DNA of 17,265 nucleotides from Propionibacteriaceae bacterium. GTDB taxonomy: Bacteria > Actinomycetota > Actinomycetes > Propionibacteriales > Propionibacteriaceae. Position 1 is the stretch's first letter, and each line of letters begins with the position of its first letter. The notes beneath the pieces were generated by a model. That model saw only the letters and a program-made list of their open reading frames with translations. It was not told the DNA's origin and ran no database searches. The stretch is from assembly GCA_031254155.1 (NCBI GenBank), contig JAIRVA010000023.1, forward strand, positions 1 to 17,265, given 5' to 3'. Below, one piece after another: positions 1 to 7,419 of this stretch. The translations under genes and the position numbers were made by a program.

Positions 1-1
1 C

Positions 2-370
2 TGGGCGGCGTACGAGGCTGTCGACAAGGGCAGGGTACGACACTCGGACCGCCACACCCTGACCGACTTGGTCTCGCTGCTCCGTTTCACCCTCGGTCTG
101 GACGCCCAGTTGGTTCCGTACGCTGAGCAAGTACGCGAGCGGTACGGTGCCTGGCTGTTGCAGCAAGCTAACCAGGGCGTGGTCTTCACCGAGCCGCAGC
201 GGTGGTGGCTGGAGCGTATGGTGGAGGTCATCGCGGCTTCGGCCGGAGTCGCCCCCGAAGACCTGGACGAGAGCCCCTTTACCGAGCGCGGCGGAGTGGA
301 TGGTATTATCCGAGACTTCGGCGATCAAGCCGAGTTTTACCTCGCCGAACTGAACAGGTTGGCCGCATGA
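2..370 (+). CDS. hsdR: Type I restriction enzyme R subunit (HsdR), C-terminal fragment
   Basis: The reading frame is open from the left edge of the window, so only the last 122 residues of the gene are present. They match the helical C-terminal domain of EcoEI-type R subunits. The fragment opens with a WAAYE...LTDLVSLLRF stretch, followed by a segment with FTEPQRWWLERM and the closing PFTERGGVDGI and LAELN motifs. This domain docks the translocase/nuclease subunit onto the methyltransferase core. The DEAD-box and nuclease domains lie outside the window. The TGA stop overlaps the ATG of the next gene (ATGA), so the two are probably translationally coupled. The hsdS and hsdM genes downstream support the assignment. 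An in-frame TTG at 68 is internal to the domain and is not a gene start. Confidence 0.85.
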   Translation, partial: WAAYEAVDKGRVRHSDRHTLTDLVSLLRFTLGLDAQLVPYAEQVRERYGAWLLQQANQGVVFTEPQRWWLERMVEVIAASAGVAPEDLDESPFTERGGVDGIIRDFGDQAEFYLAELNRLAA

Positions 371-1413
371 CCAAAGATCTCAGCGGCAGCGCTTTGCTTC
401 ATCGGCTCGAGACTGAACTGGCCATGGATCAGCTGCAGGTGGAAGACGTGGTGTCGTTGATCGACTACCCGGCGTACTTTGCCTTGAGCGGCAATCCTCT
501 GCCCGAGAATCGTTCCCAGGTCATTGAAGCCTTGGCCGCTGCGGGGCTCATTCGCTACGATGCTTCAACCGGCTGGGCGATCACCAATCTAGGCGGCATT
601 CTGTTTTGCCGACGCTTCGAGCAGCTCCCATCACTTGGCCGGAAGGCACTTCGCGTCATCCGCTACCGGGGCAACAGTCGCATTGAGACCATGACGGAGC
701 AGGTGGGCGAGCGAGGGTATGCGGCCGGGTTCAACGGACTGATGCGGTACGTCATGGAACAGATCCAGGACGGTGAAGTCATCGAAGGCGGTCTGCGCAC
801 GTCTGTCAAGCGGATGCCTGAGCCGGCCCTGCGTGAACTGGTCGCCAACGCGCTGATCCATCAGGATTTCTCCGTCCGCGGCGCCGGGCCGATGGTCGAG
901 ATCTTTGAGGACAGGGTCGAGATCACTAATCCTGGCCGCCCGCTCGTCCCCCAAGAGCGGTTCGTCGACAGCCCGCCGCGAAGCCGCAATGAGCGGTTAG
1001 CCAAGTTGACTCGCCTCCTGGGGATTAGTGAGGAGCGCGGCAGTGGGTGGGACAAGGTGGCGACTTTAGTCGAAGTGAACCAGCTACCCGCCCCGATGAT
1101 CGAGGTGACGGACAATGCCACGAGGGTGGTCGTCTTCTCGGCTCGCCGACTCGACCAGCTAGACAAGAGCGACCGTGTACGGGCCGTCTATCTGCACGCG
1201 TGCCTCCGCTACGTCAGCCGGGAGTACGTGACCAACACCAGTGTTCGGGAGCGTTTTGGGTTGTCCGACGTGTCAGCTAACGTGGTAGCTGCCTCCAAAC
1301 TCATCAAGGCCGCGATCACCGCAGGAGTTATCTCGGTGTTCGATACGACTGCGGGGACGCGAGCCATGAGGTATGTACCATTCTGGGCTGCTCCCGACCG
1401 CGAGGAGGCGTGA
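367..1413 (+). CDS. COG2865-type ATP-binding protein with GHKL-like ATPase and winged helix, in type I R-M operon
   Basis: I start this 348-aa protein at the ATG that overlaps the hsdR stop. An upstream in-frame start at 202 would lie wholly within hsdR. Residues about 20-140 match the middle part of COG2865 proteins. Residues about 150-230 form a HATPase_c_4 domain, with ELVANALIHQD (N161, H164, D166), DRVEITNPG (182-190) and EERGSG (222-227), a GHKL-like ATP-binding fold. The C-terminal 90 residues look like a winged helix. Most relatives also have an N-terminal AlbA_2 (Schlafen-type) domain of about 100 residues. That domain is absent here, a shortened form I recall from genes beside type I R-M loci. 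The biochemical role is not known to me; regulation of the R-M operon or an accessory defence function is inference. The gene sits between hsdR and hsdS. Confidence 0.75.
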   Translation: MTKDLSGSALLHRLETELAMDQLQVEDVVSLIDYPAYFALSGNPLPENRSQVIEALAAAGLIRYDASTGWAITNLGGILFCRRFEQLPSLGRKALRVIRYRGNSRIETMTEQVGERGYAAGFNGLMRYVMEQIQDGEVIEGGLRTSVKRMPEPALRELVANALIHQDFSVRGAGPMVEIFEDRVEITNPGRPLVPQERFVDSPPRSRNERLAKLTRLLGISEERGSGWDKVATLVEVNQLPAPMIEVTDNATRVVVFSARRLDQLDKSDRVRAVYLHACLRYVSREYVTNTSVRERFGLSDVSANVVAASKLIKAAITAGVISVFDTTAGTRAMRYVPFWAAPDREEA

Positions 1414-1618
1414 TGTTCCCGACCGTTCTTTACCCGTTGCTTACCGAAACGCCCCCAAATTCGCGTCACCACCGGCTGCTCAACTCTCGACTGGATGATG
1501 TTTTACCTTGTCAACCCAAACTTCCTCTAGTCTGCACATGGTCAGGATTTGCTTACCCGTTCTTTAACAAGACGCCCGGCTGGAGCGACTTCGCGCGGAT
1601 GAAACCGGGGAGAGTCGT
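1414..1618. other. Gap inside the R-M operon; possible internal promoter region
   Basis: This 205-base stretch is the only sizeable gap in the operon and is visibly more AT-rich than its flanks, so a promoter for hsdS-mrr-hsdM may lie here. A TTGTCA at 1508-1513 has no convincing -10 box at the right distance. A 70-codon frame (1410-1622) fills the gap, overlapping the previous stop and the hsdS start, but it has no ribosome binding site and no recognisable composition. I do not call it a gene. The hsdS ribosome binding site (GGGGAGA) lies at its right end. Confidence 0.4.
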
Positions 1619-2863
1619 ATGAACGGGTTACCTGACACATGGACGCGCGTAGGTCTCGGCAGTCTGCTGCTTGAGGCTCAACCGGGTTTCGCATGTGGGA
1701 GCCACTCGGGTGTAGGCGAGTTGCTACACCTGCGCCCGATGAACATTTCGCCCGTTGGCACCGTCACCCTAGACCAGTGTAAGTACGTGTCTGTCGACGC
1801 CGGGACACTAAGAACACAGCCTGGTGACATCCTGTTTAACAACACGAACAGTTTAAAATGGGTTGGAAAGACAGCGTTGATCACGAGTGATCAGCCCATG
1901 GGCTTCTCGAACCACATGACGCGTCTGCGACCGCGGCCCAGTGTTGACGCGGCTTTTCTGGCCATTCAGCTTCATTTCCTGCAGCAATCCGGCTTTTTCG
2001 AGTCAGTTGCATCCAATCATGTGAATCAGGCAAGTATCGCCACCAGGCAACTGGCGCGTGTCGAAGTAGTTGTTCCGCCACTGGACGAGCAGCGCCGCAT
2101 CGTCGCCATCCTCGAAGACCACCTCTCCCACATCGACTGTGCCCAGCGCGCTCTTGATGCCACCATTCGTCGATGCAGTGTGATGACAAAGCAAGTCTTG
2201 CTCCGGCTTGTCCCGGGTCAAGAGAGCTACCCTGAGTCCTGGGAGTCGACTACGGTTGGGAAAGCTGGACTTGTCGAGTTGGGGCGGCAACGGCATCCTG
2301 ATTGGCATGTCGGTTCGAACATGAAGCCTTACTTACGTGTGGCCAACGTGTTTGAGGATCGTCTTGCGCTTGAGGATGTTATGGAGATGCACTGGCCGGA
2401 CGACACTTTTCGGCGGTTCAGGCTACAACCTGGTGATGTGTTGCTTAACGAGGGACAGAGTCCTCACCTATTGGGCCGACCGGCCATCTACCGGGGAGAC
2501 CCGCCAGAGGTGGCGTTCACAAACTCACTATTGCGGTTCAGAGCCCACCCTGGTGTGCTACCAGAGTTCTCGCTGCTGGTGTTTCGGCGGCACATGCATG
2601 CAGGCCGTTTCATCGAAGAGTCTCGAATTACCACGAACATCGCTCACCTGTCTGCAAGCAGGTTGAAGGCGGTCGAGTTTCCCGTACCACCACTGGCAGA
2701 GCAGAAAGCCATAATCGAAACAGCACGAGAGACGTTCAGAATGGTCGACGCGGCTCGGAATTCGGTGGTCGCGGTGAATCGTCATTTAGCGGCTCTTCGT
2801 CGTTCTCTTCTTGCGGCGGTTTTCCGGGGAGACTTGACGCGTGATTTCAGAAAGGAGGGGTGA
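1619..2863 (+). CDS. hsdS: Type I restriction-modification specificity subunit (HsdS)
   Basis: This 414-aa protein recognises the bipartite DNA target of the type I complex. It has the usual two-repeat layout. Target recognition domain 1 covers about residues 1-150. A helical spacer follows that begins VPPLDEQRRIVAILEDHL at 152. Target recognition domain 2 covers about 205-355, and the second spacer starts VPPLAEQKAII at 356. Each domain ends with the typical PPL-EQ motif, and the length is normal for a full two-domain HsdS. The ATG start has a GGGGAGA site six bases upstream. The protein bridges two HsdM subunits; hsdM lies two genes downstream because an Mrr-type gene intervenes. The recognition sequence cannot be read from the protein. 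There is no sign of truncation or of inverted-repeat switching partners within the window. Confidence 0.92.
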   Translation: MNGLPDTWTRVGLGSLLLEAQPGFACGSHSGVGELLHLRPMNISPVGTVTLDQCKYVSVDAGTLRTQPGDILFNNTNSLKWVGKTALITSDQPMGFSNHMTRLRPRPSVDAAFLAIQLHFLQQSGFFESVASNHVNQASIATRQLARVEVVVPPLDEQRRIVAILEDHLSHIDCAQRALDATIRRCSVMTKQVLLRLVPGQESYPESWESTTVGKAGLVELGRQRHPDWHVGSNMKPYLRVANVFEDRLALEDVMEMHWPDDTFRRFRLQPGDVLLNEGQSPHLLGRPAIYRGDPPEVAFTNSLLRFRAHPGVLPEFSLLVFRRHMHAGRFIEESRITTNIAHLSASRLKAVEFPVPPLAEQKAIIETARETFRMVDAARNSVVAVNRHLAALRRSLLAAVFRGDLTRDFRKEG

Positions 2864-2864
2864 C

Positions 2865-3773
2865 ATGGATTCACCGACGTGGGATCAGTACATGCTGCCA
2901 ATACTGGAGGTTCTGTCGGAGCGTGGCGCGAAGCAGTTGCAGGCACTCTATACCGAGGTGGCGCAAGTCACCGAGTTGAGTGATGAGGTGAAACAAGAGG
3001 TCATTCCCTCGGGACAGCAGCGGTACAAGAACCGCATCGGCTGGGCGGCGACCTACCTGGTACAGGCCGGCGCTCTAGAACGCCCGAGGCGAGGGGTGTA
3101 TGCCATCACTCAGCGTGGTCGGGAGTTGTTGGGCGAAGGGGTGCCCGTCACTGAGTTGCGGCTTGAAGTGTATCCTGAGTTCGTCGAGTTCATGAGGAAG
3201 TCGAAGCAGCCGGTCTCGGCTGGGGTGGTCGTATCTACACCCGTCAGTTTGCCGGTATCGCCGGAAGAAGTGATTGAGGCTGCCGCGAAGGAACTGCGGG
3301 TCGTTGTTGAGGCCGAGTTGCTGGCACAGGTCCAGACGATGGACCCGTTGGCGTTCGAGCGACTCGTGCTGAAGGTGTTACGAGGTATGGGTTACGGCAA
3401 AGACGGTTCTCTGGACACGACGAAAGCTTCGGGTGACAACGGTATTGACGGTATCGTCAGCCAAGACCCGTTGGGGCTGGACCGCATCTATCTTCAGGCC
3501 AAGCGCTACCAGGACGGGCACGCGGTGGGTAGCCCGGACATGCGGGAGTTTATTGGTGCGCTGACGATGCAGCAGGGTGATCGTGGAATCTTCATCACGA
3601 GTTCCACCTTCACGAAGGAGGCCCGTGAGGCTGTGCGGATGGCGAAGGCACGTGTCGAGTTGATTGACGGTGCGCGGCTGGTACGACTCATGGTGGACAA
3701 CGCTGTTGGCGTACAGCCCGCTTTCACCACCACGATCTACAAGATTGATGACGACTTTTTCGAGGATCTGTGA
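2865..3773 (+). CDS. mrr: Mrr-like restriction endonuclease (winged helix plus Mrr_cat PD-(D/E)xK domain)
   Basis: This 302-aa protein has the classic Mrr layout. A winged-helix DNA-binding domain (Mrr_N) covers residues about 5-90 and ends with a GVYAITQRGRELL-like wing. After a linker, an Mrr_cat nuclease domain covers about 165-290. The catalytic residues are visible as GDNGIDG (D195) and LQAKRY (Q211, K213), the D...QxK variant typical of Mrr. Mrr proteins act as type IV enzymes that cut methylated DNA. The start is ATG 2865, six bases after AAAGGAGG and one base after the hsdS stop. A GTG 24 bases earlier has no such site. The stop overlaps the hsdM start (TGATG). The placement between hsdS and hsdM suggests the protein works with, or is controlled together with, the type I complex. 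The family call is firm; the biological target is unknown. Confidence 0.88.
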   Translation: MDSPTWDQYMLPILEVLSERGAKQLQALYTEVAQVTELSDEVKQEVIPSGQQRYKNRIGWAATYLVQAGALERPRRGVYAITQRGRELLGEGVPVTELRLEVYPEFVEFMRKSKQPVSAGVVVSTPVSLPVSPEEVIEAAAKELRVVVEAELLAQVQTMDPLAFERLVLKVLRGMGYGKDGSLDTTKASGDNGIDGIVSQDPLGLDRIYLQAKRYQDGHAVGSPDMREFIGALTMQQGDRGIFITSSTFTKEAREAVRMAKARVELIDGARLVRLMVDNAVGVQPAFTTTIYKIDDDFFEDL

Positions 3774-5266
3774 TGGCTGACGCGAGACGACTGGTTGACA
3801 AGCTTTGGGCGTACTGTGATGTGCTGCGCGATGACGGGGTGGGCGTCATTGAGTACACGGAACAGTTGACGTACCTGTTGTTCCTGAAAATGGCGCACGA
3901 ACGGGCCACGCGGAAGCTTGCGCCGGAGCGCATCGTACCGGAAGCCTATGACTGGTCGCGGCTGACCGACGCTTCGGGCACGGAACTGGAGTCGCTGTAC
4001 ACCTCAATGCTGGAGAACTTGGCGACACAGCCCGGCGTGGTGGGCACGATTTTCCGGAAGGCGCAAAACCGGATCCAGGACCCGGCGAAGCTGAAGCGGT
4101 TGGTCTCCGACCTGATTGACAAAGAGCACTGGTCAAGCAGCGGCACCGATCTGACGGGCGACGCGTACGAGGAGCTGCTTGCCAAGGGGGCCGCGGATCA
4201 GAAATCGGGTGCCGGGCAATACTTCACGCCGCGCGCCTTGGTCCACGCCATCATCGACTGTGTCCGACCGACCGTTGCGGACTGGGTGGTCGATCCGGCG
4301 TGCGGTACGGGTGGTTTCTTGTTGATGGCGCACGAGTACGCCGCCCAGGGGGCCGCGACGATGACGCCGGATCAACGCGACCATCTCCGCGATTCGCTCG
4401 TGACTGGGTACGAGTTGGTCGACGGCACCGCCCGACTGGCGGCGATGAACATGCTGCTGCACGGCATCGGTTCGTCGGGTGGGGAGTCGCTGATCGAGGT
4501 ACGGGACTCGTTGGCGGCCGATCCGGGGCGACGCTGGTCGGTGGTTGTCACCAATCCACCTTTCGGCACCAAGTCGGCGCTGACCACGGTCGGCTCGGAT
4601 GGTAAGGCCGTACGGGAGGACGCCTCGGTGGAGCGGCAGGATTTCACTGTCTCGACGAGCAATAAGCAGCTCAACTTTGTTCAACACATCGCCACTATCA
4701 TGGATGTGAACGGACGGGCCGCGGTCGTCTTACCTGACAACGTACTTTTCGAGGGTGGGGCGGGGGAGACGATCCGGCGCCGATTGCTCACCGACTTCGA
4801 CCTGCACACCATGTTGCGGCTCCCGACGGGCATCTTCTACGCTCAAGGCGTCAAGGCGAATGTGTTGTTCTTTGACAAGAAGCCCGCTCGCCCCGGCGTG
4901 CCCTGGACGGAACACCTGTGGGTGTACGACCTACGTACAAACCAGCATTTCACGCTCAAACAGAGCCCGCTGCGTCGAAACCACCTCGATGAGTTCGTTG
5001 CCTCCTATCTACCGGAAAGGCCCCGCTCCGAGCGCCGTGAGTCGGAGCGCTGGCGGTCATACTCGTACGAGGAACTTGTTACCCGCGACAAGGCCAACCT
5101 CGACATCACCTGGCTGAAAGATGACTCACTGGAGGACCTGGACAACCTGCCTGCGCCAGAAGTGATCGCCCGCGAGATCATCGAAGACCTGACCGCCGCC
5201 CTAGCCGAGTTTGAGGCCGTGGCGACAGCGCTTGAGGAGCCCGTGAAAGCAAGGAGGGCACCGTGA
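3773..5266 (+). CDS. hsdM: Type I DNA methyltransferase subunit (HsdM)
   Basis: This 497-aa N6-adenine methyltransferase is the modification subunit. The N-terminal helical HsdM_N domain (about residues 1-135) is followed by the Rossmann methylase domain. The SAM-binding motif DPACGTGGF is at 174-182 and the catalytic NPPFG motif at 261-265. The conserved AGQYFTPR segment sits just before motif I. The C-terminal helical tail is complete, and the length matches the usual 480-520 residues. Together with HsdS it methylates host sites and protects them from HsdR. I place the start at ATG 3773, which overlaps the mrr stop, rather than the GTG three bases earlier. The gene ends with an AAGGAGGG site inside its last codons that serves the tiny ORF downstream. 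Confidence 0.94.
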   Translation: MADARRLVDKLWAYCDVLRDDGVGVIEYTEQLTYLLFLKMAHERATRKLAPERIVPEAYDWSRLTDASGTELESLYTSMLENLATQPGVVGTIFRKAQNRIQDPAKLKRLVSDLIDKEHWSSSGTDLTGDAYEELLAKGAADQKSGAGQYFTPRALVHAIIDCVRPTVADWVVDPACGTGGFLLMAHEYAAQGAATMTPDQRDHLRDSLVTGYELVDGTARLAAMNMLLHGIGSSGGESLIEVRDSLAADPGRRWSVVVTNPPFGTKSALTTVGSDGKAVREDASVERQDFTVSTSNKQLNFVQHIATIMDVNGRAAVVLPDNVLFEGGAGETIRRRLLTDFDLHTMLRLPTGIFYAQGVKANVLFFDKKPARPGVPWTEHLWVYDLRTNQHFTLKQSPLRRNHLDEFVASYLPERPRSERRESERWRSYSYEELVTRDKANLDITWLKDDSLEDLDNLPAPEVIAREIIEDLTAALAEFEAVATALEEPVKARRAP

Positions 5267-5316
5267 TGCTTGCCGGGCTACAAGACCTGCTGTCCAAACG
5301 GGCGAGACTCCTGTAG
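5266..5316 (+). CDS. 16-codon ORF after hsdM; probable stub of a lost gene
   Basis: The ORF starts with an ATG overlapping the hsdM stop and reads MLAGLQDLLSKRARLL before a TAG. A strong AAGGAGGG site lies about eight bases upstream, so ribosomes very likely initiate here. Such a well-placed start for so short a frame suggests the 5' end of a former operon gene truncated by deletion. A real leader peptide cannot be excluded. I do not recognise the sequence. Confidence 0.3.
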   Translation: MLAGLQDLLSKRARLL

Positions 5317-5389
5317 GCGCTTATAGCTGGGCGATTTGGTTGTGACGAGGTTTCTCGCAGACTTCCTCCGTCCGCCCCTTTGAGCACTA

Positions 5390-5403
5390 ATGCATATATG
5401 CAT
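5390..5403. promoter_or_regulatory. Perfect 14-bp palindrome upstream of the XRE regulator; probable operator
   Basis: ATGCATATATGCAT is its own reverse complement and lies 29 bases before the chosen start of the XRE regulator, where autoregulating HTH antitoxins usually bind. The surrounding DNA is AT-rich, and the TATATG core could itself serve as a -10 box, though I see no good -35 box. Binding by the adjacent regulator is inference. Confidence 0.55.
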
Positions 5404-5432
5404 CACAAGGATGGTACGATGGAGGAATGGTG

Positions 5433-6116
5433 ATGGAGGCGTCGGCTGTGTTGGCGGGAGTGAGGTCTGTCCGGCAGTTGTCGATGAATGCATTGTCGGA
5501 CTTGTCGGGGGTGCCGGTGTCCACAATTTCGCGTATTGAGGCGGGGAAGGTCGAGCCGACGTGGGTGATGATGGCGAGGCTTGTCGGGGCGGCTGGTTTC
5601 CGCCTGGAGACGCAGGTGTCGGAGTCCGGGAGTGACGAACCCTTCGCCGTACTGTTGCGAAAGCTTGTCGCTGCCGATCCGGTCGAGCGCGACCGGTTGA
5701 TCCGGCGTTTCCCGGCGACGGCTCGGCTGGCGTTGGTCGCGAAGCGGAACGGCGTCAGGCGTGTCGAGCTGTCGGCCGGACTGCCGGACGTGTTGGCCGC
5801 ACTGGAGCGCCAGGGCGTCAGCCCGGTCGTATCGTCACTGGAGGCGTTCGCCGGGGATGTGTCACGGGTACGGTCGTTCACGCCGGTGGTGTACGTCGAA
5901 CGACCCGAAGAGGCTAACCTCACTCCGGCCACCCGGACGTCTCGGCTAGTCATGTTCCTGTTGCCGGTTACAGACAATGTCCGCGCCGTGTCGCATGATG
6001 TGGGAGTACGCATGGTCTGCCGTGAGTGGGCGCTCTTGGACTCACTGGCATCTCCGGGGCGCCAAGCCGATGTCACTCTGCCGCTACTCGAGTCGCTGAC
6101 CCTGGAGACGGTATGA
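5433..6116 (+). CDS. XRE-family HTH regulator, probable antitoxin or autoregulator of the NTase module
   Basis: This 227-aa protein has an XRE/HTH_3 domain in its first 60 residues (LSMNALSDLSGVPVSTISRI, then EAGKVEPT), a fold that binds palindromic operators. The remaining 165 residues are unrecognised. They contain a basic helical segment (DPVERDRLIRRF) and a beta-rich end. I choose ATG 5433, seven bases after GGAGG; the ATG at 5427 touches the ribosome binding site and leaves no spacer. The stop overlaps the next ATG (ATGA), giving translational coupling to the nucleotidyltransferase-like gene. In AbiE-type type IV systems an HTH protein precedes the AbiEii transferase toxin, but here the DNA-binding domain is XRE rather than the AbiEi winged helix. 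The antitoxin role is therefore inference from layout. The palindrome at 5390-5403 is the likely operator. Confidence 0.7.
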   Translation: MEASAVLAGVRSVRQLSMNALSDLSGVPVSTISRIEAGKVEPTWVMMARLVGAAGFRLETQVSESGSDEPFAVLLRKLVAADPVERDRLIRRFPATARLALVAKRNGVRRVELSAGLPDVLAALERQGVSPVVSSLEAFAGDVSRVRSFTPVVYVERPEEANLTPATRTSRLVMFLLPVTDNVRAVSHDVGVRMVCREWALLDSLASPGRQADVTLPLLESLTLETV

Positions 6117-7024
6117 CGAATGAGAGAGACACGCCGGTGCGCCGTCCGGAGACGGTGGGTGACGCACGGTACGGGGTTGTGCAGTCCCGTCGCTTGTTGA
6201 TCGACACACTCCGCGTCGTGGACGCTTTCGCTGACGCGGTAACGGTGATCGGCGCACACGCCGTTCATGTGTGGGTACAGGCGGCATGGGGCCCGGTTGA
6301 GATGCAGGCGACCAGGGACGCCGACATTGCCGTTAATCCGGTGTTCGTTGCGCCTGATCCCAAGCTGATGGGCCTGATGAGCGAGTTGGGTGTCGTTCCT
6401 GCCCTACCGGACAGGCCAGGTGTCTACGGCTATCAGGCTGAGGCTGGGTTGTCGTTGGCAGAGCGTGTCACAATCGATCTGATCGTCCCTGAAGTGTACG
6501 CCGGGCCGGGCCGTCGGGCGGCTCGTATCGATGGGCAACCGAGTGCGGCCAGCCGGGCACGCGGCGTGGAGTTGGCGGTCTGGGATCGGCGTCGTGTATT
6601 GCTGGCGGCTATGGATGATCCGGCAGACAGCACTGAGGCGTGGGTGGCTGGTCCGGCGGCGCTGCTCGTCGCAAAAGCCCACAAGGTACATGAACGCTTC
6701 AGCCAGGTCAACATTCGGGCTGATCGGTTGCGTCCGAAAGATTCTGGCGATGTGGCGCTGCTCATGCTGGTTTCCGACCCGGCTGAGGTCGCACGGGTGA
6801 TGGCCGAACACTCAGTCGCCCATCCGGAGATTGCCCCGACGGTGAGCGAGGGTGCTACCTGGCTGGTCGAGATGTACACTGATCCATCCGGGCTGCTCCG
6901 GCGCCACGCGGTAGACGCGCTGGCCGCTCGCCTCGATGAGTCGGAAGTCAACGACGCCGTCGATCACTGGCTCGACGGCTTTCAGGTGGAGAGAGCCAAC
7001 CTCTCTCAGATGGGAGTGACATGA
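6113..7024 (+). CDS. Nucleotidyltransferase-fold protein, AbiEii/AbiGii-like toxin candidate
   Basis: This 303-aa protein carries the signature of the minimal nucleotidyltransferase fold. It has an IGAHAV turn (G47, in place of the usual hGGxA), then ATRDADIAV with metal-binding D69 and D71, and IDLIVPE with the third acidic residue D122. A helical C-terminal half (about 180-303) follows, as in AbiEii-like proteins. Such toxins transfer nucleotides to tRNA or other acceptors and halt growth, but the substrate here is unknown. I choose ATG 6113, which overlaps the regulator's stop. A longer frame from 6026 would overlap the upstream gene by 90 bases. The stop overlaps the start of the small HTH gene, making a three-gene coupled unit. 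The fold assignment rests on motif pattern alone; the toxin role is inference. Confidence 0.6.
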   Translation: MTNERDTPVRRPETVGDARYGVVQSRRLLIDTLRVVDAFADAVTVIGAHAVHVWVQAAWGPVEMQATRDADIAVNPVFVAPDPKLMGLMSELGVVPALPDRPGVYGYQAEAGLSLAERVTIDLIVPEVYAGPGRRAARIDGQPSAASRARGVELAVWDRRRVLLAAMDDPADSTEAWVAGPAALLVAKAHKVHERFSQVNIRADRLRPKDSGDVALLMLVSDPAEVARVMAEHSVAHPEIAPTVSEGATWLVEMYTDPSGLLRRHAVDALAARLDESEVNDAVDHWLDGFQVERANLSQMGVT

Positions 7025-7281
7025 GACCACAGTTGATGTCGGAGAATCAGGTTCTGGTGAGTCGCGGCTTGCAGGAGGTGACACCGGCGGAGGCGGCGAA
7101 ACTCTTGGGCATGTCGCGCCCCCAGGTGCGCAAGCTTATCGACGAGGGCAGGCTGGTTGGTACTCATCATCGTATCCCGGTGGCGGCGATCAATGCATTT
7201 CTTGATGTTGAGTCGAAGCGTCAGCATGCGGCAATGGCCGAGTTGGTTGCGTTGCAGAACGAGCTGGGGCTGACCGAGTGA
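7021..7281 (+). CDS. Excisionase-family (HTH_17) small DNA-binding protein
   Basis: This 86-aa protein has a MerR/excisionase-like helix-turn-helix covering about residues 18-62 (VTPAEAAKLLGMSRPQVRKL then IDEGRLVGTHHRIPVAAI). It is followed by a charged helical tail containing RQHAAMAELVAL. Proteins of this exact form in actinobacteria are commonly antitoxins encoded before a PIN-domain ribonuclease (VapC-like), with the tail binding the toxin. Here the start overlaps the nucleotidyltransferase stop (ATGA), so it is translated as the third member of that operon. No intact PIN gene follows. It could be a genuine third component, a second autorepressor, or an orphan antitoxin left after toxin loss. 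The family call is good; the partner is uncertain. Confidence 0.75.
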   Translation: MRPQLMSENQVLVSRGLQEVTPAEAAKLLGMSRPQVRKLIDEGRLVGTHHRIPVAAINAFLDVESKRQHAAMAELVALQNELGLTE

Positions 7282-7382
7282 GCGACAGTCGGCTCGTGCC
7301 GCGTGATGCCAATGTGTCATCTGGGACGTGTGAAGAACGGGCTATTCGAGTAACGTTGGGGAATCCTACGGGAGGCGAGTGA
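7278..7382 (+). pseudogene. 34-codon frame after the HTH_17 gene; possible decayed PIN-toxin start
   Basis: A GTG overlapping the preceding stop opens a 34-codon frame beginning MSDSRLVPRDANV and ending at TGA 7380-7382. The DANV tetrapeptide and its position resemble the first strand of PIN-domain toxins, which usually follow this kind of HTH_17 antitoxin, but nothing after it fits a PIN domain. There is no good ribosome binding site. This may be a toxin remnant or chance. Confidence 0.2.
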
Positions 7383-7419
7383 TCACCAGATGGCGAGCCG
7401 TTCAACTTTCACGAGCGAG

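Noticed and set aside
1410..1622. 70-codon frame between the ATP-binding protein and hsdS
   Set aside because: It has no ribosome binding site, no recognisable features and lower GC than its neighbours. It is more likely an intergenic region with a promoter.
5387..6268. 293-codon minus-strand frame over the XRE gene
   Set aside because: The product is Ser/Thr/Arg-rich low-complexity shadow. The plus strand has an HTH domain, ribosome binding site and ATGA coupling.
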